A stretch of DNA of 64,000 bases from JACVRW01 sp963734025 (GCA_963734025.1 CAVTFR010000015.1:62001-126000), one strand, 5' to 3'; shown: positions 49,737-60,555, numbered from the stretch's first letter. Numbers and translations are program-made. Notes: generated by a model from the sequence alone, not told the origin.

Positions 49737-50422
49737 GCAACATGGACGACTTCTCTCTTCACACGCTCGACGTGGACGGCGCGCTGGCCGAGGCGGGCGA
49801 GCCGCTCGGCGGCGTCTCGCGCGCGGGTTTTCTCGGCGCCGGGCTCGGCGCCTCGCTGGCGCTGCTGGGACTGGGGGCCGCCGAGGCGGGCGCCCGCCAG
49901 ACAACCGCCGGCGACCTCGAGATCCTCAACTACGCGCTGACGCTCGAGTACCTGCAAGCGGCCTTCTACACCGAGGCCGAGCGCATGGGTGCGCTGCAGG
50001 GCCGGACGGAACGCGCCGCGCAGGTGGTCGGCGCCGTCGAGCGCGCCCACGTCAAGGCTTTCAACGACCTGCTCGGGAACAAGGCGGTCAAGCGCCCGGC
50101 CTTCGACTTCCAGGGAGTGACCGAGAAGCCGCGCGCATTCCTGAAGACCGCGGTTGCGTTCGAGGATCTCGCCGTGGCCGCGTACAAGGGCCAGGCGACG
50201 CGCCTGAAGGCGGAGTCGGCGCTCGCGGCAGCCGTCTCGATCCATTCGGTGGAGGCGCGCCACGCTGCCTGGATGCGCTACCTGTTCGGCGCGAACCCGG
50301 CCCGCGCGGCGTTCGACGAGCCGGCCTCGAAGCAAGAGGTCACCCAGATCGTGCGCTCGACCAACTTCATCACCGCGGCCCCCGCGACCAAGGGAAAGCG
50401 TGCACCCCGCTTCACGGGGTGA
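49733..50422 (+). CDS. Exported ferritin-like domain protein 2
   Basis: A 229-residue paralogue of the preceding gene: hydrophobic N-terminal segment (FLGAGLGASLALLGLGAAEAG), then the ferritin-like bundle with LEILNYALTLEYLQAAFYTEAE, AVERAHVKAFNDLL and IHSVEARHAAWMRYLF. The same spaced Glu/His residues suggest a di-metal site. The start is GTG 49733 (GTGA overlap) or ATG 49742. The tandem arrangement suggests hetero-oligomers. The next gene begins 5 bp after the stop. Confidence 0.8.
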   Translation: MSNMDDFSLHTLDVDGALAEAGEPLGGVSRAGFLGAGLGASLALLGLGAAEAGARQTTAGDLEILNYALTLEYLQAAFYTEAERMGALQGRTERAAQVVGAVERAHVKAFNDLLGNKAVKRPAFDFQGVTEKPRAFLKTAVAFEDLAVAAYKGQATRLKAESALAAAVSIHSVEARHAAWMRYLFGANPARAAFDEPASKQEVTQIVRSTNFITAAPATKGKRAPRFTG

Positions 50423-50426
50423 GCGG

Positions 50427-51221
50427 GTGGGTGGCCGGCGCAGGTGGCACGTGTTGCCGGTCGCGGCAGTCGCGGCGGCCGCCGCGCTGCTCTTCGCGGT
50501 CGTGCTCGTGCCGGGGTCGGGCTCGGGGGCGAGCCCTGACCGCGACGACCTGGCCGCGCCGCCCGAGCCCGCCCTCCAGGTTGGAAAGCCGCAGCGCCTT
50601 GCCGGCGAGCGACACGTCTCGCTCTGGACGACGGTGCGCCGTCCGGTGACGGCACGCTCCGCACCCGACGCCGCCGCGGCCGCCGTCACGCGCCTCGAGC
50701 GCATGACGCCCGAGGGGACCGCCAACCCGCTGCTGGTCCTGGGGCGTGCGCGCGACGCCGCCGGCAGGGTCTGGGTCCGCGCCCGACTCGCCGTGCTGCC
50801 GAACGGCACGACGGGATGGGTGCCGCGCAAGGCCATCTCGGGCTACCGGTCGGTCCACACGAGGCTGGTCGTCGATCTCGAGGCCCTGCGAGCGACTCTG
50901 CTGCGAAATGGACAGCCGGTCCTGCGAGCACCGGTCGGGGTGGGGCTGCCTCAGTGGCCGACTCCGCGCGGACGCTTCTACATACGCAACAGGCTCGTGC
51001 GTTACCGGAGTCCCTTCTACGGGCCGCTCGCCTTCGGCACGAGCGCTCGCTCGGCGGTCCTCACAGACTGGCCGGGCGGAGGCTTCGTCGGGATCCACGG
51101 CACGAACCGGCCGGAGCTGATCCCCGGACGGGTCTCACACGGCTGCATCAGGATGCGAAACGACGACATCGAGCGGCTCGGCCGCTTGCTGCCAGTGGGA
51201 ACTCCCATCATCATCGTCTGA
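50427..51221 (+). CDS. L,D-transpeptidase (YkuD) with membrane anchor
   Basis: A 264-residue enzyme with one N-terminal transmembrane anchor (VLPVAAVAAAAALLFAVVLVPG), a middle beta-rich SH3-like region (about 60-140), and a C-terminal YkuD catalytic domain. The active-site motif HGT...SHGCIRM is complete, with the cysteine near residue 240. It would form 3-3 peptidoglycan cross-links or anchor proteins in the periplasm-like space. GTG 50427 is preferred (GGGGTGAG upstream); GTG 50400 is possible. The stop overlaps the next ATG (TGATG). Confidence 0.85.
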   Translation: MGGRRRWHVLPVAAVAAAAALLFAVVLVPGSGSGASPDRDDLAAPPEPALQVGKPQRLAGERHVSLWTTVRRPVTARSAPDAAAAAVTRLERMTPEGTANPLLVLGRARDAAGRVWVRARLAVLPNGTTGWVPRKAISGYRSVHTRLVVDLEALRATLLRNGQPVLRAPVGVGLPQWPTPRGRFYIRNRLVRYRSPFYGPLAFGTSARSAVLTDWPGGGFVGIHGTNRPELIPGRVSHGCIRMRNDDIERLGRLLPVGTPIIIV

Positions 51222-52396
51222 TGAGGATCCTGGTCCCGATTGTCCTGTTGCTCGCGCTCTGCTTCTCGATGGCAGTGCCGGCGGGCGCGGCTGCCCAGAC
51301 CGGTGACGACCCTCCGACCGAGCTCTGGGAGGAGTACCCGCTCGACGAGACCGCGCCGGCGACCCCGCCGGACGCGGGCCAGGAGGAGGCGCGGGCGACC
51401 CCGCCGGCGCGCCCGGCGAACGACACGGAGGACGGGGGAGGGCTGCCCGCGGCGGCCGTCGCCGGGGTTGCGCTGCTGGTTCTCCTGGGGGGCGCGGCTG
51501 CCCTCGCTGTTCGCCGGCAGCGGAAGCGCGCGGCCCCGGCGGTCGCAGAGGCCCCGCCGCCCGCCGCGGCTCTGAAGCCGCCGCCCGCACGACCCGTCGC
51601 GGCGTCCGCCCCGCCGCCCGCACCTCGACCGGCTGCGCCCGCCGCGGCCGCGCCGCCGCCGGCACCTCGAGCGCCGGCGCCCGCGCCCGCGGCGGCCGTC
51701 CCGGCTACCAACGGCTCGAACGGCTCGCAGCTCTCGCCGGCCCTCGGCTACACGATCGTCGCGGCTCAGGGCGAGGCGGAACGCGACCGGCTGCGCGAGG
51801 AGGCGAAGCTGATTCAGGGGGCCTGCCAGGAGCACGGCCTCGTGCTCGGCAAGCTCGTTCGCGACCTCGAGTCGCACCCGGGCCCCGACCTGGGCCGGCC
51901 CGGTCTGAGCTACGTCCTCGCGCGGCTCGCTGCGAAGGAGTACGGCTGCCTCGTGGTCACCAGGCTCGACCGGCTCACGCGCTCGGCGGCGAACCTCGGC
52001 ACGCTCATGGGGATGTTGAGCGAGCGTGGGGCACGCCTGATCGTGATCGACATCGGCCTCGACACCGGCACCGCGGACGGTCGCATCGCCGCCGAGGCGC
52101 TCGTGACCGTCGGGGGGCTCGACCAGAAGAAGATCGAGGAGCGCACGCGCAACGGGCTCGAGGCGGCTCGCAGCGTGCGCCGTTCCTCGGGACGGCCGGC
52201 CGTGGCGGACCGGCCCTCGCTCAAGCAGCGGATCGCCGACATGCGCGCGAGCGGGATGACCCTTCAGGCGATCGCGGACACGCTCAACGATGAGGGCGTC
52301 CCGACCGTGCGCGGAGGTGCCGAGTGGCGACCGTCGAGCGTTCAGGCGGCCGCAGGCTACAAACGCCCGAACCGGAGCCGCGCGGCAGGCAAATGA
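51221..52396 (+). CDS. Membrane-tethered serine-recombinase-fold protein, catalytically inactive
   Basis: A 391-residue fusion: signal peptide (LVPIVLLLALCFSMAVPAGA), a short acidic outer segment, a transmembrane helix (AAAVAGVALLVLLGGAAALAV, near 76-96), a cytoplasmic Ala/Pro-rich linker (about 100-170), then a resolvase-like domain from LGYTIVAAQGE (near 174). The catalytic serine and first arginine of YxRVS are replaced (YTIVA), while VTRLDRLTRSA keeps the later arginines. The C-terminal HTH (TLQAIADTLNDEGVPTVRGG) is intact and nearly identical to the protein at 48286. It probably links an envelope event to DNA or to the sister protein. It is coupled to the transpeptidase gene. Confidence 0.75.
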   Translation: MRILVPIVLLLALCFSMAVPAGAAAQTGDDPPTELWEEYPLDETAPATPPDAGQEEARATPPARPANDTEDGGGLPAAAVAGVALLVLLGGAAALAVRRQRKRAAPAVAEAPPPAAALKPPPARPVAASAPPPAPRPAAPAAAAPPPAPRAPAPAPAAAVPATNGSNGSQLSPALGYTIVAAQGEAERDRLREEAKLIQGACQEHGLVLGKLVRDLESHPGPDLGRPGLSYVLARLAAKEYGCLVVTRLDRLTRSAANLGTLMGMLSERGARLIVIDIGLDTGTADGRIAAEALVTVGGLDQKKIEERTRNGLEAARSVRRSSGRPAVADRPSLKQRIADMRASGMTLQAIADTLNDEGVPTVRGGAEWRPSSVQAAAGYKRPNRSRAAGK

Positions 52397-52461
52397 GCCG
52401 CGGATCTTGCGTCAATCCGCAACGGGATGGACGCGTAAGGCTCGATTAGCAGGGTTTTTCG

Positions 52462-52490
52462 TTGTCAGAGGTGGCAGAGCGGGGCATGAT
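52462..52490 (+). promoter_or_regulatory. Candidate housekeeping promoter of the sigma factor gene
   Basis: TTGTCA (52462-52467) and CATGAT (52485-52490) are separated by 17 bp. This is one of the few places in the window with a good -35 as well as a -10 element. The preceding 52397-52461 contains a weak inverted repeat (GCGGAT 52400-52405 / ATCCGC 52415-52420). Confidence 0.5.
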
Positions 52491-52580
52491 CGAAGCATCC
52501 AATCGCCAGCTGACAATCCCTCGCAGCGCCCCATCGGGGGTCGCTCCGCCCACGAGCCGGCCGTCCCCCGTGCCGGCGCC

Positions 52581-53282
52581 GTGCGGCTCACCGAGGGCGC
52601 TACGGCGGCGAGCGGACTCGCAGCGCAGGCCGGCTTGCCACAGAAGACACCCACCCCCGTGGCATCCGGCCGACACGGCGCCGCGCCGGTGAACGGGCAG
52701 GCCGGCGCGGCGGCGTGGAGCCTCGACAGCGAGGACCGCGAGTCCGACCTGGTGCGCCGCGCGGTCGCCGCCCTCAAGCGAGGCGACAACAGCGCGCTCC
52801 ACTTCCTCTACGTGCGCTATGCCGGCGATGTCCAGGGCTTCGTCGGGAGCATCGTCCGGGACCGGCACGAGGCAGAGGACATCACCCACGACGTCTTCGC
52901 AAAGCTGTTCGGCGCGATCCACCGCTACGAGCCGCGTGACGTCCCGTTCACGGCCTGGATCATGCGTGTGGCGCGCAACGCGGCTCTCGACCATCTGCGG
53001 ACCCGCCGGCACATTCCCTGCGAGGAGATCCGGGTCTCCGACGAGGGCTACGAGCAGGTCGATCGTCACCGCTCCAGGTCGCTGCGCGAGGCCTTCCGCC
53101 GCCTGCCTCCGGAGCAGCGCGATGTCCTCGTCCTGCGTCATATCGCCGGCCTCTCGCCGCCCGAGATCGCCCGCCGGATCGGCAAGACCGAGGGCGCAGT
53201 CCATGGCCTGCACCATCGCGGCCGCGTCACACTCCAAGCCGCGCTACGGGAGCTAGACGCGACGCCGACTGTCGCCGGCTAG
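52581..53282 (+). CDS. RNA polymerase sigma factor, sigma-70/ECF-type
   Basis: About 233 residues from GTG 52581. Region 2 is clear (FLYVRYAGDVQGFVGSIV, then AEDITHDVFAKLFGAI and FTAWIMRVARNAALDHLRTR), followed by region 4 (LREAFRRLPPEQRDVLVLRH, then PPEIARRIGKTEGAVHGLHHRG). There is no region 3, as in ECF sigmas. The N-terminal ~50 residues are low complexity and the start is uncertain (GTG 52659 or 52689 are alternatives). No anti-sigma gene lies next to it. It follows the membrane-tethered recombinase-fold gene and may serve the same pathway. Confidence 0.8.
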   Translation: MRLTEGATAASGLAAQAGLPQKTPTPVASGRHGAAPVNGQAGAAAWSLDSEDRESDLVRRAVAALKRGDNSALHFLYVRYAGDVQGFVGSIVRDRHEAEDITHDVFAKLFGAIHRYEPRDVPFTAWIMRVARNAALDHLRTRRHIPCEEIRVSDEGYEQVDRHRSRSLREAFRRLPPEQRDVLVLRHIAGLSPPEIARRIGKTEGAVHGLHHRGRVTLQAALRELDATPTVAG

Positions 53283-53325
53283 GTGCTGCCGGTCAGGGGG
53301 CGCGCCCGGCTGGAATGATGGGCGC

Positions 53326-54342
53326 GTGCGAGCGCTCGTCATCACCGAGCACGGCCCGCCCGAGGTCATGCGGGTCCAGGAGCGGCCGGACCCTGAGCCC
53401 GGGCCGGGCGAGGTCCGTGTGCGCGTGCGTGCGGCCGGCGTCAACTTCGCCGACCTGCTGGCGCGCGTCGGCCTCTACCCCGACGCGCCGAAGCCGCCCT
53501 GCGTCGTCGGCTACGAGATAGCCGGCGACGTCGACGCCGTCGGCGAGTCGGTCGAGGGCATCGAGATCGGTCAGCGGGTGATGGCGGGCTCGCGCTTCGG
53601 CGGCTACGCCCAGCTCGCGGTGACCAGCACGAACGCGCTGATCCCGATCCCGGACGGCTGGAGCTACTCCGAGGCCGCGGCGCTGCCGGTCGCGTATGTA
53701 ACCGCGTATGCGGGGCTGATCGGCCACGGCGGCCTGCGCGCGGGCGAGCGGGTACTGATCCAGGCCGCCGCGGGCGGTGTCGGCATCGCGGCGACGCAGA
53801 TCGCGAAGCTGGTCGGAGCCGAGGTCTGGGGAACCGCGTCGCCGGCGAAGCACGACGCGATCCGGGCCTTCGGCGTCGACCAGCCCGTCGACTACCGCAC
53901 CCACGACCTGGTCGACGAGGTCCGCCGCCTCGCGGGAGAGGAGCACCCGATCGATGTGGCCTTCGACGCGATCGGCGGTCGCAGCCTTCGGCAGAGCTTC
54001 GCCCTGCTGCGGCCCGGCGGGCGGCTCGTCTGCTTCGGCGCCTCCGAGATGCAGGCGGGCGAGCGCCGCAGCCCGATGCGCGCGCTGCGCGTGCTCGCGC
54101 AGATGCCGCGCTTCAACCCGGTCAAGCTGATGCGCGAGTCGAAGTCGGTGATCGGCCTCAACATGCTCACCCTCTGGGACGCGCGCGGGCTCGACGGCTA
54201 CATCCAGCCGCTCCGTGCCTGGCTCGACGAGGGCGCCATCCGGCCTGTGGTCGCGAAGGAGTTCCGGCTCGACGACGGCCCCGAGGCGCACCGCTACGTG
54301 CACGAGCGCAAGAACGTGGGCAAGGTCGTGCTGACGCTGTAG
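53326..54342 (+). CDS. Zinc-independent quinone oxidoreductase-like MDR dehydrogenase
   Basis: A 338-residue medium-chain reductase. The GroES-like N-terminal domain has PGPGEVRVRVRAAGVNFAD and no zinc-binding cysteines. The NADPH fold carries LIQAAAGGVGIAATQIAKL (near 145). The C-terminus ends HERKNVGKVVLTL, typical of quinone oxidoreductase and synaptic-vesicle VAT-1-like subfamilies. It probably reduces quinones or enones. The GTG start at 53326 follows AATGAT by 6 nt. The leuA leader begins immediately after its stop. Confidence 0.88.
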   Translation: MRALVITEHGPPEVMRVQERPDPEPGPGEVRVRVRAAGVNFADLLARVGLYPDAPKPPCVVGYEIAGDVDAVGESVEGIEIGQRVMAGSRFGGYAQLAVTSTNALIPIPDGWSYSEAAALPVAYVTAYAGLIGHGGLRAGERVLIQAAAGGVGIAATQIAKLVGAEVWGTASPAKHDAIRAFGVDQPVDYRTHDLVDEVRRLAGEEHPIDVAFDAIGGRSLRQSFALLRPGGRLVCFGASEMQAGERRSPMRALRVLAQMPRFNPVKLMRESKSVIGLNMLTLWDARGLDGYIQPLRAWLDEGAIRPVVAKEFRLDDGPEAHRYVHERKNVGKVVLTL

Positions 54343-54357
54343 TACGCTGCGCACGGC
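54343..54357 (+). promoter_or_regulatory. leuA promoter -10 box
   Basis: TACGCT at 54343-54348 begins right after the stop of the upstream reductase and lies 9 nt before the leader peptide ATG at 54358. The mRNA would start at or just before that ATG. Confidence 0.5.
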
Positions 54358-54414
54358 ATGCCGCTTCAGGCCGACGCCCGACTTCTCCTTCTTCTCCCCC
54401 TTCGGGGGGAATAG
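54358..54414 (+). CDS. leuA leader peptide (leucine-rich attenuator peptide)
   Basis: A short reading frame encoding MPLQADARLLLLLPLRGE, stopping at TAG 54412-54414. Seven of its 18 codons are leucine, five of them consecutive (54382-54396). It lies 74 bp before leuA on the same transcript. Leucine-rich leader peptides controlling leuA by ribosome stalling are known in actinobacteria. Here the peptide is probably read from a nearly leaderless mRNA. Starvation for leucyl-tRNA would stall the ribosome over the hairpin that starts in the last Leu codon of the run. Confidence 0.75.
   Translation: MPLQADARLLLLLPLRGE
54395..54410 (+). promoter_or_regulatory. UUCG tetraloop hairpin in leuA leader
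   Basis: TCCCCC (54395-54400), TTCG, GGGGGA (54405-54410) form a 6-bp stem closed by a very stable UUCG loop. It begins inside the fifth consecutive Leu codon. A weaker second stem, GCGCC (54421-54425) with GGCGC (54434-54438), follows. The two may be parts of an attenuator or of a structure masking the leuA ribosome site. Confidence 0.55.
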
Positions 54415-54488
54415 CGCGTGGCGCCCGCAGGTAGGCGCGAGCTCAGGGAGAATCCGGTAGGGCCGACAGGAAAGAGACGAGAAGCGAC

Positions 54489-56066
<1,578 letters not shown>

Positions 56067-56070
56067 CGGC

Positions 56071-57078
56071 GTGACGGACCCGTTCACGTTCGTCGACGGG
56101 GAGCGGCTGATCCGCTTTGGGGCGGGCGTCCGCGCCGAGGCGCCGGCGCTGCTCGAGGAGCGCGGCTTCGACGGCTTCGCGCTGCTCACGACCGAGCGGG
56201 CGGCGGCAGCCGTGCCGGCGCTCTCCGACACGGCGCGTGAGCTGCTGCTCGTCCCACCTGGGCGCGTCGATGACATTTCGGCCGAGCTGCTCGGCGCGGC
56301 AGGCGACGGCCCATTCGTGGCGCTCGGCGGCGGCCGGGTGGTCGACACCGCCAAGGCGATCGCGGGCGCGAGCGGGAGCTCCTGCGCGGCGATCCCCACC
56401 ACGCTCTCCGGCGCCGAGCTGACGCCCTTCCACCGCACGCCGAGCGGCATCGAGGGCGCGCGTATGGTGCGGCCCTCGCTCGTGATCGCCGACCCTGAGC
56501 TGATGGCCTCGCAGCCGCCGGAGCAGCTCGCCGCGAGCGCGATGAACGCGCTCGCCCACGCGATGGAGGCGCTATATACCCCGCGCGCCAACCCGGTGGC
56601 GGAGCTCGCCGCCCTGCGCGGCGCCGAGCTGCTCGCCGCCGGCGTGCGCGCCGGGGCAGAGGGTCGCGACGACGTCGCGCTCGGCGCGCTGCTCGCCGGC
56701 TACGCGTCGGCGAGCACCGGCATCGCGATCCACCACGCGACCTGCCAGGCGATCGTGCGCATCGCCGGGAGTCCGCACGCGCAGACGAACGCGGTGATGC
56801 TGCCGCATTTCGCCGGCCTCATGGCGGTGGCGGCGCCCGCCCAGCTCGGCGCCTTCGCACGCGCCCTGGGCGCGCCCGACGGTGACCCGTCAAGAGCTGC
56901 CGCGCTCGTCGCCGAACTGTCGGCGCGGTCGGGCCACACGCGGCTGTCAGAGCTCGGCGTGGAGGAGGCCGAGCTGCCGCCCGTGGCAAGCGCCGTGGTC
57001 CGCCACCCGGTCTACGCCAACACGCCGTCGCCGCCCTCAGAGGGAGAGCTGCTGGGTCTGCTTCGTGCCGCGCTCTAG
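56071..57078 (+). CDS. Iron-type alcohol dehydrogenase family protein (maleylacetate reductase-like)
   Basis: A 335-residue protein of the iron-containing dehydrogenase/dehydroquinate synthase-like fold. NAD binding is seen in VALGGGRVVDTAKAIAG (near 88) and IPTTLSGAELTPFH. Candidate metal ligands are the histidines in NALAHAMEALYTP and AIHHATCQAIVRI. It resembles maleylacetate reductases and glycerol dehydrogenases, but the substrate is unknown. GTG 56071 starts 4 bp after leuA, so it is probably co-transcribed with it. The 3' end overlaps the convergent desaturase remnant by 42 bp. Confidence 0.8.
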   Translation: MTDPFTFVDGERLIRFGAGVRAEAPALLEERGFDGFALLTTERAAAAVPALSDTARELLLVPPGRVDDISAELLGAAGDGPFVALGGGRVVDTAKAIAGASGSSCAAIPTTLSGAELTPFHRTPSGIEGARMVRPSLVIADPELMASQPPEQLAASAMNALAHAMEALYTPRANPVAELAALRGAELLAAGVRAGAEGRDDVALGALLAGYASASTGIAIHHATCQAIVRIAGSPHAQTNAVMLPHFAGLMAVAAPAQLGAFARALGAPDGDPSRAAALVAELSARSGHTRLSELGVEEAELPPVASAVVRHPVYANTPSPPSEGELLGLLRAAL

Positions 57079-57711
57079 AGGAGACGCTCCGCGTCCGGCC
57101 GCCTCCGCGAGCCGCTGGCGCTGGCGCTCAGGAGTGATCCGCACGACGTTCCAGGCGAGCCCGAGGCGCCTCATCGACCGGACAATGAGGCCGCCGATGT
57201 CCACCTCCCACCAGCGCAGGCCATGGGTCGCGGAGCGCGGGAACGCGTGGTGGTTGTGGTGCCAGGACTCACCGAACGAGGGAATCGCGAGCCAGAACAC
57301 GTTGGTCGACTCGTCGTCCGTCGCGAAGCGCCGGCGGCCGAAGAAGTGGCAGATCGAGTTGATCGAGAAGGTCACGTGGTGGACGAGGAAGACGCGGACG
57401 AGCCCCGCCCAGAAGAGGGCCGCGAGCGCTCCGGCGAGCTCGCCTGTCACGGCCCACCCGATCGCGAACGGGATCGCCAGGCCGAGCGTCACCCAGAGCG
57501 GGAACAGCCTGCTGATGATGCGCATGCCGCGGGCCTCGACCAGGTCGGGCGCGTACTTGCCGGCCTCGACCGCCGTGGGATGGTCGAAGAGCCACCCCAC
57601 ATGGGCGTGCCACAGGCCCCTGAGCGTGCCGACCTCCTCGCCCTCCTCACCGATGTGCGGGCTGTGCGGATCGCCGGCTGCGATGTTGATGTTGCGGTGC
57701 GACCGGGTCAC
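57037..57711 (-). CDS. Acyl-CoA/acyl-lipid desaturase, N-terminally truncated
   Basis: Only the C-terminal ~220 residues of a delta-9-type desaturase are present. AAGDPHSPH follows the place where the second histidine box should be (now SHRNIN instead of HRxHH). Two membrane helices follow (near 70-105), then NSICHFFG and the third box GESWHHNHHAFPRSA. The first box and the first membrane pair are missing, so the di-iron site cannot form. The apparent GTG start (57711) is probably accidental. It is likely a pseudogene that lost its 5' end beside the SDR gene. Confidence 0.65.
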   Translation of the reverse strand: MTRSHRNINIAAGDPHSPHIGEEGEEVGTLRGLWHAHVGWLFDHPTAVEAGKYAPDLVEARGMRIISRLFPLWVTLGLAIPFAIGWAVTGELAGALAALFWAGLVRVFLVHHVTFSINSICHFFGRRRFATDDESTNVFWLAIPSFGESWHHNHHAFPRSATHGLRWWEVDIGGLIVRSMRRLGLAWNVVRITPERQRQRLAEAAGRGASPLERGTKQTQQLSL

Positions 57712-57788
57712 GGTGCCAGGGGCCTTGTGTACCAGAGACCCCGTTGAATATTCCAGCGCGGCCCGTTGGCGCTAGGATCGCGGTCGCG

Positions 57789-58532
57789 ATGGCGGGCCCT
57801 CTCGAAGGCCGCGTTGCCGCGGTCACGGGTGCCTCGTCGGGGATCGGCGAGGCCACGGTGCGGGCGCTGTCCGATGCGGGAGCGGCGGTTGCGCTCGCGG
57901 CCCGCCGGGCGGACCGGCTCGCCGCGATCGCCGAGCGGCTCGACAGCCCCAGCCTGGTCGCCGAGGCGGACGTGTCGGACGAGCAGCAAGCCCGCGAGTT
58001 CATCCAGCGGGCTCATGACGAGCTCGGTGGTCTGCACATCCTGGTCAACAACGCGGGCGTGATGCTGCTCGGGCCGGTCGCCGGGGCCGACACCGAGGAG
58101 TGGCGCCGGATGGTGTCCGTCAACCTGATGGGGCTCCTGTACTGCACGCACGCGGCGCTGCCGCTGATCGAGCGAAGCGGGGGAGGGGACGTCATCAACC
58201 TCTCCTCGGTAGCGGGCCGCCGCGCCGAGGCCGGCGCGGCCGTCTACAACATGACGAAGTTCGGCGTCCACGCCTTCTCAGAGGCGCTCCGCCAGGAGGC
58301 CCTCCACTCGGGCATCCGCGTCACGACGGTCGCGCCCGGGTTCGTGGAGACGGAGCTCCAGGGCCATAACCGCAGCCCGGTGGTGCAGCAGGCGCTGGCC
58401 CGTTCGCGCGAGCGGATCGGGGTCGTGCTGGCGCCCGGCGACATCGCCGAGGCGATCGTCCACGCCGTCAGCCGGCCGCCGCACGTGTGCGTGAACGAGA
58501 TCGTGGTGCGGCCTACCCGCCAGGCCCGCTGA
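57789..58532 (+). CDS. Short-chain dehydrogenase/reductase
   Basis: A 247-residue classical SDR. The cofactor motif is VTGASSGIGEATVRAL (near 12), followed by VNNAGVML (near 88), the serine in VINLSSVAGRR and the catalytic YNMTK (near 154), with PGFVETEL after it. The basic residues after the glycine motif (AARRADRL) favour NADP(H). The substrate is unknown; it resembles YdfG/clavaldehyde-type reductases. ATG 57789 is chosen; TAGGAT (57773-57778) lies 10 nt upstream. Confidence 0.88.
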   Translation: MAGPLEGRVAAVTGASSGIGEATVRALSDAGAAVALAARRADRLAAIAERLDSPSLVAEADVSDEQQAREFIQRAHDELGGLHILVNNAGVMLLGPVAGADTEEWRRMVSVNLMGLLYCTHAALPLIERSGGGDVINLSSVAGRRAEAGAAVYNMTKFGVHAFSEALRQEALHSGIRVTTVAPGFVETELQGHNRSPVVQQALARSRERIGVVLAPGDIAEAIVHAVSRPPHVCVNEIVVRPTRQAR

Positions 58533-58594
58533 GACGCCTGATGCCGAGCCGCGCGACGGGCGCAGCGGTGCGGCGGCGCCAACGACGAGCAGCA

Positions 58595-58622
58595 TACAAG
58601 CGTCCGTGATAACGTACAAGGC
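58595..58622 (+). promoter_or_regulatory. Promoter and TACAAG direct repeats before the XRE-cupin regulator
   Basis: TAACGT at 58610-58615 lies 7 nt before ATG 58623 (leaderless spacing). It is bracketed by two copies of TACAAG (58595-58600 and 58615-58620), 20 bp apart. This fits an operator over the -10 box and suggests autoregulation. Confidence 0.4.
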
Positions 58623-59195
58623 ATGTCGGTCAACGGTCATCGCTTCGGTACCCGGGTCCGCTCTCTACGCGATGCCATGGATCTCTCCCTGCGCGACCTC
58701 GCCGAGCGCTCGGGCGTGTCCGCGCCGATGCTGTCGCAGGTCGAGCGCGGCGAGACGAGCCCGACGCTGTCGGTCGCCGAGCGGATCGCGGACGGCCTCG
58801 AGCTGAGCCTCTCGCAGCTTCTGCGGCTCGACGAGGGCGACGGGGTCGCCGTGGTCCGGGCGGCGGAGCGCCGCCACGGCGGCGGGCACGAGCACCGCTA
58901 TCAGGTGCTGACCCCGCCGTTGCCGGGTCTGCGCGCCGAGGTCTCCCTGCACGAGCTGGCGCCCGGAGCGAGCACCGCCGGTCCCGGCGACCCGCCGATG
59001 CACGAGCCGGGCAGCCGCGAGACCGCGGTGGTCGAGAGCGGGCCGCTGCGCTTCGTCTGCGGCGGGACCGTCCACGAGCTCGACGGCGGCGACGCCGTCA
59101 CGTTCGACGCCGACATCCCTCATCACTTCGAAAACCCCGGCCGCGGCGAGGCCCGCTTCTACGCGGTGGTCGCGGCCGGCCTCAGGAGGAGCTGA
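58623..59195 (+). CDS. XRE-family transcriptional regulator with cupin sensor domain
   Basis: A 190-residue regulator. The N-terminal HTH (about 8-62: GTRVRSLRDAMDLSLRDLAE, GVSAPMLSQVERGETSPTLS) is joined to a C-terminal cupin barrel (about 100-185: LAPGAS...HEPGSRETAVVESGPL, FDADIPHHFENPG) with histidines that may bind a metal or ligand. The ribosome site of leuC (AGGAGGA) lies inside its last codons and only one base separates the two genes. It may therefore control the leuCD operon, as well as itself. The ligand is unknown. Confidence 0.88.
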   Translation: MSVNGHRFGTRVRSLRDAMDLSLRDLAERSGVSAPMLSQVERGETSPTLSVAERIADGLELSLSQLLRLDEGDGVAVVRAAERRHGGGHEHRYQVLTPPLPGLRAEVSLHELAPGASTAGPGDPPMHEPGSRETAVVESGPLRFVCGGTVHELDGGDAVTFDADIPHHFENPGRGEARFYAVVAAGLRRS

Positions 59196-59196
59196 A

Positions 59197-60554
<1,358 letters not shown>

Positions 60555-60555
<1 letters not shown>

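Noticed and set aside
48286..52396. Active site-specific recombinases or a mobile element
   Set aside because: Both proteins lack the catalytic serine and other active-site residues, and no inverted repeats, target duplications or cargo boundaries were seen.
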